This document shows, piece after piece, positions 43,115 through 47,423 of a stretch of DNA of 47,423 nt; the stretch's first letter is position 1, and each line of letters opens with the position of its first letter. The stretch is from positions 1-47,423 of the forward strand of contig CAMYNX010000137.1 of the NCBI GenBank assembly GCA_947259875.1, in the 5' to 3' direction. The DNA comes from an uncultured Gammaproteobacteria bacterium (GTDB lineage: Bacteria; Pseudomonadota; Gammaproteobacteria; Arenicellales; JAANXG01). Below the pieces are notes generated by a model. It saw only the letters and a list, made by a program, of their open reading frames with translations. It was not told the DNA's origin and did not search any database. Both the position numbers and the translations under genes were made by a program.

Positions 43115-44449
43115 TCAATCTGGATCTGAAACAGGTCCGAACTGCGATGGCTCAATGTTGTTGGTAAAGCCAAGAAATGGCAGCCGAGTGAAGTCCCGCA
43201 GCCGCAACGACTTGGCATCGGCCAACTTCCAACCGTTACGTTCTGCAATCTTAGGATTGCCGAACCATATCGTGCCCTGCTTTGTTAACAACAGATATTG
43301 CTTCGAGTTATCTGGGAGCGTTGCCACCGTGAGGATTCTTCGCATTGGAGGTGACAGCTTTCTCACGACTGGTGCAATCGTTTGTGCGATAACCATATAG
43401 CCGGACTGCATGGGATGCCCATTGGTGTCGTGTGGATAAATCTGTACTGACTGCAGCGCTGCTTGCTGTAACGGTGTGACCACATCCGTGTAAGTCACAT
43501 TATTCAGTTTCGAAAAGCTATCTGCCAACCGTTTTATATTGGCGCTCTCGGTGAGTACTAAGCGGTTATACACTGGGTCAGGTTTGATCCCCTCGGCTTC
43601 GATCTTGCGTTTATAAGCCAGTTCCTTAGTCGGAATGATCGTATAAATAAGCTCGACCTCGTGTTTTTTAGCCAGCTCACTCATTTTCTTGCCCACTTTT
43701 TCCATGATTGCCCAACCCTCTCGAACTACTGCAAACTCGACGTCATTAGATTGCAGTCTAAGGCTTGGGGTAAACACTGTCTTGATTCCATCATCGAACG
43801 CTACCGACCAACTCTCTTCCGGTGGCGATGGAAATTTTACCGCCGGTGCCCTATCCGATTCGTCGAGTTCGTTCGCGACTTTGAGCCACGCCCATTTTTC
43901 GACTCCATAGGCGAGCATATAGGATTCCATTGGATCGTTTCCGCCGTAAAACGCCACCACCACTACCCGCGGGCGAAAGAACAGGCTCTTCGCGAACATG
44001 TCAAGGTATTGCACGGCTCCCCACCCGCCGGTCGCCATACTGTACACCGATGATTGCTGACCGAGCAGCATTTGTAACCGGCTGGGCCAGTTGTATTCCA
44101 AAAGTACGTTATTCCCATATGTCTGACTGTCCCCCAAGATGATGACATCGGCAACGCTAGGTATTTCGCGGTTACGAAAACCGAGAAGATCGTGAGGCCC
44201 TACAGAAAAACCCCTAGACATTAGAGGCTTCGCTCTGACACTGATATAAGGATCTTTCAAAAGGAATTCTTTCGAATTTATCGAACGGAATATGCCCTCA
44301 TAGAAAGCGGGAAGCTTTTCGCTTACGCGCACACTTTGCAGGTCAATCGGGATACCCAGTAACTGAGGAGCGAACCATCTCACGCTGCCCAATACGACCA
44401 TTGTGGTAACTGCCGCTACGCCCGCCAGTAATGCCCATTCTTTTTTCAT
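43115..44449 (-). CDS. Membrane-anchored SGNH/GDSL-like hydrolase
   Basis: The 444-residue protein starts with a signal-anchor helix (WALLAGVAAVTTMVVLGSV). The SGNH blocks are present: ILGDSQTYGNNV (catalytic Ser), GGWGAVQYLDMF (Gly block), VVAFYGGNDPMES (Asn block) and YPHDTNGHPMQSGY (Asp/His block). Such proteins are esterases or acetyltransferases of surface polysaccharides (AlgX/AlgJ-like). Substrate unknown. A C-terminal strand-rich tail of ~80 residues (TKQGTIWFGNPKIAE) is not part of the hydrolase. The gene stands alone, with long flanking gaps and a different character from its metabolic neighbours, so acquisition by transfer is possible. Confidence 0.82.
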   Translation of the reverse strand: MKKEWALLAGVAAVTTMVVLGSVRWFAPQLLGIPIDLQSVRVSEKLPAFYEGIFRSINSKEFLLKDPYISVRAKPLMSRGFSVGPHDLLGFRNREIPSVADVIILGDSQTYGNNVLLEYNWPSRLQMLLGQQSSVYSMATGGWGAVQYLDMFAKSLFFRPRVVVVAFYGGNDPMESYMLAYGVEKWAWLKVANELDESDRAPAVKFPSPPEESWSVAFDDGIKTVFTPSLRLQSNDVEFAVVREGWAIMEKVGKKMSELAKKHEVELIYTIIPTKELAYKRKIEAEGIKPDPVYNRLVLTESANIKRLADSFSKLNNVTYTDVVTPLQQAALQSVQIYPHDTNGHPMQSGYMVIAQTIAPVVRKLSPPMRRILTVATLPDNSKQYLLLTKQGTIWFGNPKIAERNGWKLADAKSLRLRDFTRLPFLGFTNNIEPSQFGPVSDPD

Positions 44450-44763
44450 TCGTTGTGTTTCTTCAACTATGATTCCTATCCGATTATTCTCAAAGATCTT
44501 GACATATACCCGGTGCGCCTGTGCTTAAGTCTAGTCGGGAGCAAGAGCAATTAGAGCTCATCGGTGAATCAAGGTCACAGGTAGCAAACCCGCATTTTGT
44601 AGCAAAAGTTGAACCGATGCGTAAAAGTCCGGTAAACGCGTCGATACAATCAGCCAACGAAACTAACTAGTGCCGCGGCGGTCTGCGCAAGCATAGGCCT
44701 ATCAATTAGCTGCGCTATCGCTCGAGTGCCTCAGCACTAAATCCAGTTTAGTTCAAAAACGAA
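44450..44763. other. 314-base stretch without a supported gene
   Basis: Small stems (CTAAA/TTTAG and GTGC/GCAC) lie near the E2 gene end at about 44716-44752 but lack T-runs. No gene, tRNA or copy of the dispersed repeat is visible. The promoter of the SGNH gene should lie in the left part. Confidence 0.4.
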
Positions 44764-45891
44764 CTACGCGGGTTTTTCCAAATCCTCGATGGCGGCCATC
44801 AAGAACCGCGTCGCTTCACCGCCGGTAACTGCTCGGTGATCGAACGTCAATGATAACGGTAAAATCTTATGCACGACCGGCTTTCCGTCCAGCGCCACCA
44901 CGGCGTCCCGTGCACGACCGGCGCCTAGGATGGCCACCGTGGGCGGCATAAAGATTGGATCGGCATAGCGTCCGCCGAAGGTACCGAAATTCGATAAGGT
45001 AATGGTATAGCCTCGCAGTTGCTCAGGTGGCACGTCACGCTTTCGCACCGCGTCTTTCATGGCCTCCAAACCGCGCCGCAGATCATCGGGGGCGCGGTTG
45101 CCCACGTCGTGCAAAACCGGTACGAATAATCCCTCTTCGGTGTCTACTGCGATGCCTAGATCTATCTTCGTCAACACCCGCCGGCCCACTGCATGACTGT
45201 CATACCAAGCGTTCAAAGTGGGTTCTACTTTGCACGCAGCGACCATCGCATGAATCAAGCGCATGGTCGTGTCACCGTCCTGCCAAGCATGGATATCTGC
45301 ATCATCGGACACGGTCACCGGCACCACCTCGGCGCGGGCCATGGACATATTACGGGCCATAGCCCGCCGCGGCCCGCGCAGTGGTTCCATAGGTCCTACC
45401 TCCTTTAGGATCTTGGCGACTCGCTGCACATCCGCCGCGGTAATTGACCCGTCTTTGCCGCTTGGGGTGACAAACGATAGATCAACGTTCAATTTGCGGG
45501 CGAGGGCCCGCACCGCCGGTATTGCTCTAATGCCCATCGCTGCCTTACCGACTTGAATCGCCCGTTCTGTCACCACTTCCTCACCCACCGCAACTTTACC
45601 AACCACGGTACCTTTGTCCACCGGCGCCGCGCGCGCTTCGCCCTGCTCATCGCCTGCAAATTCCACTAACGGATTACCGGTGGCGATGATGTCACCCACC
45701 CCGCCATACATCTTGATGATTTTTCCGTCATAGGGGGTAGGTATTTCAACCACCGCCTTGGCGGTCTCCATCGATACCAGCGGCTGATCTTTCTTGACCT
45801 CGTCACCAACAGCGACATGCCATTTAACGATCTCTGCATCAGGCAAACCTTCGCCCAAATCCGGCAACTTGAAAACATTCTTGGCCATCAA
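44764..45891 (-). CDS. 2-oxoacid dehydrogenase E2 (dihydrolipoamide acyltransferase)
   Basis: The 375-residue protein has one lipoyl domain (residues 3-80, lipoyl lysine in SMETAKAVVEIPT), an E1/E3-binding helix pair (IRAIPAVRALARKLNVDLSF) and the catalytic domain (from about 165). The active-site histidine is in LTFDHRAVTGGEATRFL. The usual aspartate of HxxxDG is a threonine here, a variant I believe is found in part of this family. It transfers acyl groups to CoA in a pyruvate or branched-chain complex. Four bases of overlap tie it to E1beta. No E3 gene is in view. Confidence 0.92.
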   Translation of the reverse strand: MMAKNVFKLPDLGEGLPDAEIVKWHVAVGDEVKKDQPLVSMETAKAVVEIPTPYDGKIIKMYGGVGDIIATGNPLVEFAGDEQGEARAAPVDKGTVVGKVAVGEEVVTERAIQVGKAAMGIRAIPAVRALARKLNVDLSFVTPSGKDGSITAADVQRVAKILKEVGPMEPLRGPRRAMARNMSMARAEVVPVTVSDDADIHAWQDGDTTMRLIHAMVAACKVEPTLNAWYDSHAVGRRVLTKIDLGIAVDTEEGLFVPVLHDVGNRAPDDLRRGLEAMKDAVRKRDVPPEQLRGYTITLSNFGTFGGRYADPIFMPPTVAILGAGRARDAVVALDGKPVVHKILPLSLTFDHRAVTGGEATRFLMAAIEDLEKPA

Positions 45892-46868
45892 CCGAACTCC
45901 ATCACTTCTCGTACGGCCGTAACGATCTGATCCACGCCGGGCAGGTAATATTCTTCGAGACGGTATAGCGGCATCACGGTGTCGTAACCGGCCACGCGTT
46001 TAACCGGTGCGAACAAACTGAGCAGCCCATGTTCCGATAGTTGGGCTGCGATCTCGGCGCCGAAACCTGCGGTACGCGCTGCCTCATGCACGATGACGCA
46101 CCGGCCGGTCTTGGACACAGAATCTAAGATCGTCTGCGTGTCCAGCGGTTTTAAAGTCGCGACATCGATGACCTCGGCGCTGATACCGTCATTGATCAAT
46201 TGCTCGGCGGCTTGCTGAGTCTCATGCAGCATCGCCCCCCACGACACCAATGTCACATCGGATCCCTCACGCAGCATGTAGCAGGTATCCAGGGGTAAGC
46301 CGTCACCGTTATCGACCACATCCTGTTTGATCAACCGATAGATGCGTTTCGGTTCCAGAAAAATCACCGGGTCTGGGTCCCTAATCGACGCCAGTAACAA
46401 TCCATACGCCCGCGCCGGCGACGACGGTATGACGACACGCAAACCAGGGACATGGGCAAACATCGCCTCATAACTCTCCGAATGATGTTCCGGCGCGTGG
46501 ATACCGCCGCCGTAGGGCGCGCGCAAAACCATCGGGCAGGTCAACCGGCCCCGGGTTCGATTGCGAAGCCGTGATGCGTGGTTCAGGATTTGATCGACGG
46601 TCGAATAGATGAACCCCATGAACTGAATCTCGGCCACCGGACGTAAGCCCTGCGACGCCATACCCACCGCGACTCCAGCGATCAGTGTCTCAGCCAACGG
46701 TGTGTCCAGCACACGCTGTTCACCGAACCGTTCCTGCAGACCCACGGTGGCTCTGAACACACCACCATTCACACCCACGTCTTCACCTAGAACCACGACA
46801 TTCTCATCTGCGGCCAGCTCGAACGCCAAGGCCTTGTTTACGGCCTCAATCAAGTTTAACTCTGGCAC
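45888..46868 (-). CDS. 2-oxoacid dehydrogenase E1 beta subunit
   Basis: The 326-residue protein has the transketolase-type pyrimidine-binding half: LGEDVGVNGGVFRATVGLQE (with the cofactor-activating Glu), RAPYGGGIHAPEHHSESYEA and VIPSSPARAYGLL. It forms the E1 tetramer with the alpha chain and uses thiamine diphosphate. It overlaps E1alpha by 13 bases and E2 by four. Alpha/beta architecture fits either acetyl- or branched-chain-forming complexes; sequence motifs do not settle which. Confidence 0.94.
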   Translation of the reverse strand: MPELNLIEAVNKALAFELAADENVVVLGEDVGVNGGVFRATVGLQERFGEQRVLDTPLAETLIAGVAVGMASQGLRPVAEIQFMGFIYSTVDQILNHASRLRNRTRGRLTCPMVLRAPYGGGIHAPEHHSESYEAMFAHVPGLRVVIPSSPARAYGLLLASIRDPDPVIFLEPKRIYRLIKQDVVDNGDGLPLDTCYMLREGSDVTLVSWGAMLHETQQAAEQLINDGISAEVIDVATLKPLDTQTILDSVSKTGRCVIVHEAARTAGFGAEIAAQLSEHGLLSLFAPVKRVAGYDTVMPLYRLEEYYLPGVDQIVTAVREVMEFG

Positions 46869-47423
46869 GCTTTTTTCACCTTCTTTGACAAGTCCTCGCG
46901 CTGTAGATGTAGGGCCGCCGGCAGATTTGCATATAAGTAATCGAACATGCTCTCCGGCTCCGGAGGTGGTGTGTCGAGATAAGCCTGGGTCGCCTGTTCT
47001 ACCTCCAAATCACATTGCTGTTGCAATTGCTCGTCTCGTTGCTGGTCCCAGTAGCCAGCGGTAATCAGATATTGACGTAGCCTTTTGATGGGTTCTCGCT
47101 CCCAGTGGGTGCGCAACTCCTCGTCGCTGCGATAACGAGTCGCATCATCCGCGGTCGTATGATCGGATAACCGATAGGTAATTGCCTCGATCAAAGTCGG
47201 ACCGCCGCCGGTGCGCGCCTTTTCCATGGCTGCGGAGAATCGATCGAAGACCGCGATGAGATCGTTCCCATCGACCTGCTCTCCGGGGAAACCGGCGGCG
47301 ATCGCCTTTTGCGCCAGGGTTTGGCAACGGGTTTGTTCTCGTAGCGGTACCGAAATCGCCCATTGATTGTTGATCACGACAAATACTAACGGCAAATTCC
47401 AAACGCCCGCTGCATTCGCTGCT
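46856..47423 (-). CDS. 2-oxoacid dehydrogenase E1 alpha subunit (partial, runs off the window)
   Basis: Only the C-terminal ~188 residues are present, starting inside ANAAGVWNLPLVFVVINNQW, which is the thiamine-diphosphate-binding end. EQVDGNDLIAVFDRF and the phosphorylation-loop region TYRLSDHTTADDATRYRS, typical of E1alpha, follow. The start and the GDG motif lie beyond 47423. It is the first of three overlapping genes, E1alpha-E1beta-E2. Confidence 0.93.
   Translation of the reverse strand, partial: AANAAGVWNLPLVFVVINNQWAISVPLREQTRCQTLAQKAIAAGFPGEQVDGNDLIAVFDRFSAAMEKARTGGGPTLIEAITYRLSDHTTADDATRYRSDEELRTHWEREPIKRLRQYLITAGYWDQQRDEQLQQQCDLEVEQATQAYLDTPPPEPESMFDYLYANLPAALHLQREDLSKKVKKACQS

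Noticed and set aside
42687-43118. Minus-strand open frame of 143 codons after prpE
   Set aside because: It overlaps the prpE end and a terminator, and no family is recognisable.

Overview
The window is an ordinary-looking stretch of gammaproteobacterial chromosome. This rests on gene order: ndk-rlmN-pilF-rodZ, cysE-iscR-iscA, glyA-nrdR-ribD-ribE-ribBA-ribH-nusB-thiL-pgpA, queA-tgt-yajC-secD-secF and yciB-yciI-bolA are all arrangements typical of that class. A YeeE/YedE-type sulfur-compound permease, a periplasmic multiheme cytochrome c and a sensor with c-type heme motifs fit a free-living redox-active or sulfur-cycling relative (Chromatiales-like), but the species cannot be named from sequence alone. 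I see no phage, insertion sequence, CRISPR array or rRNA.

Layout. 1-7268 (minus strand): rodZ, pilF, rlmN, ndk, mtaB, iscA, iscR, cysE, trmJ. 7339-10700 (plus): suhB and mutS, converging on a large gene for a protein with a PilZ-like end (10751-12457). 12656-14343: a broken fdxA, yajQ and a lytic transglycosylase. 14351-28740 (minus): the riboflavin/NusB/ThiL/PgpA block, nrdR, glyA, the Sec accessory genes, tgt, queA, panC and a deoxynucleoside kinase, interrupted by a plus-strand tRNA-Leu(CAA). 28861-30750 (plus): an unknown gene with yciB, yciI and bolA. 30859-37610 is the most accessory-like part: a YedE permease, fragments of a heme-type sensor and a LuxR-type regulator, a multiheme cytochrome with its own terminator, and a membrane protein with a spermidine-synthase-like domain. 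37907-47423: acnA, a broken propionyl-CoA synthetase gene, an SGNH-hydrolase-like gene and an incomplete 2-oxoacid dehydrogenase operon (E1alpha, E1beta, E2).

The most striking signal is a series of short internal losses in otherwise well conserved genes. fdxA, ribD, secF and prpE each lack about 17 to 50 bases and change frame at that point. panC lacks about 14 residues in frame. A sensor kinase gene is joined directly to the last part of a LuxR-type regulator gene. In secF the loss creates a spurious continuous reading frame into glyA. These are either assembly errors or real deletion-type pseudogenes, and the sequence alone cannot decide. A second signal is a 24-base dispersed repeat whose end coincides with the stop codon of rodZ, yajQ and (as an inverted partner) mutS. 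A third is a near-consensus type 1 IscR operator in front of an iscR gene that is followed by iscA but not by iscS or iscU.
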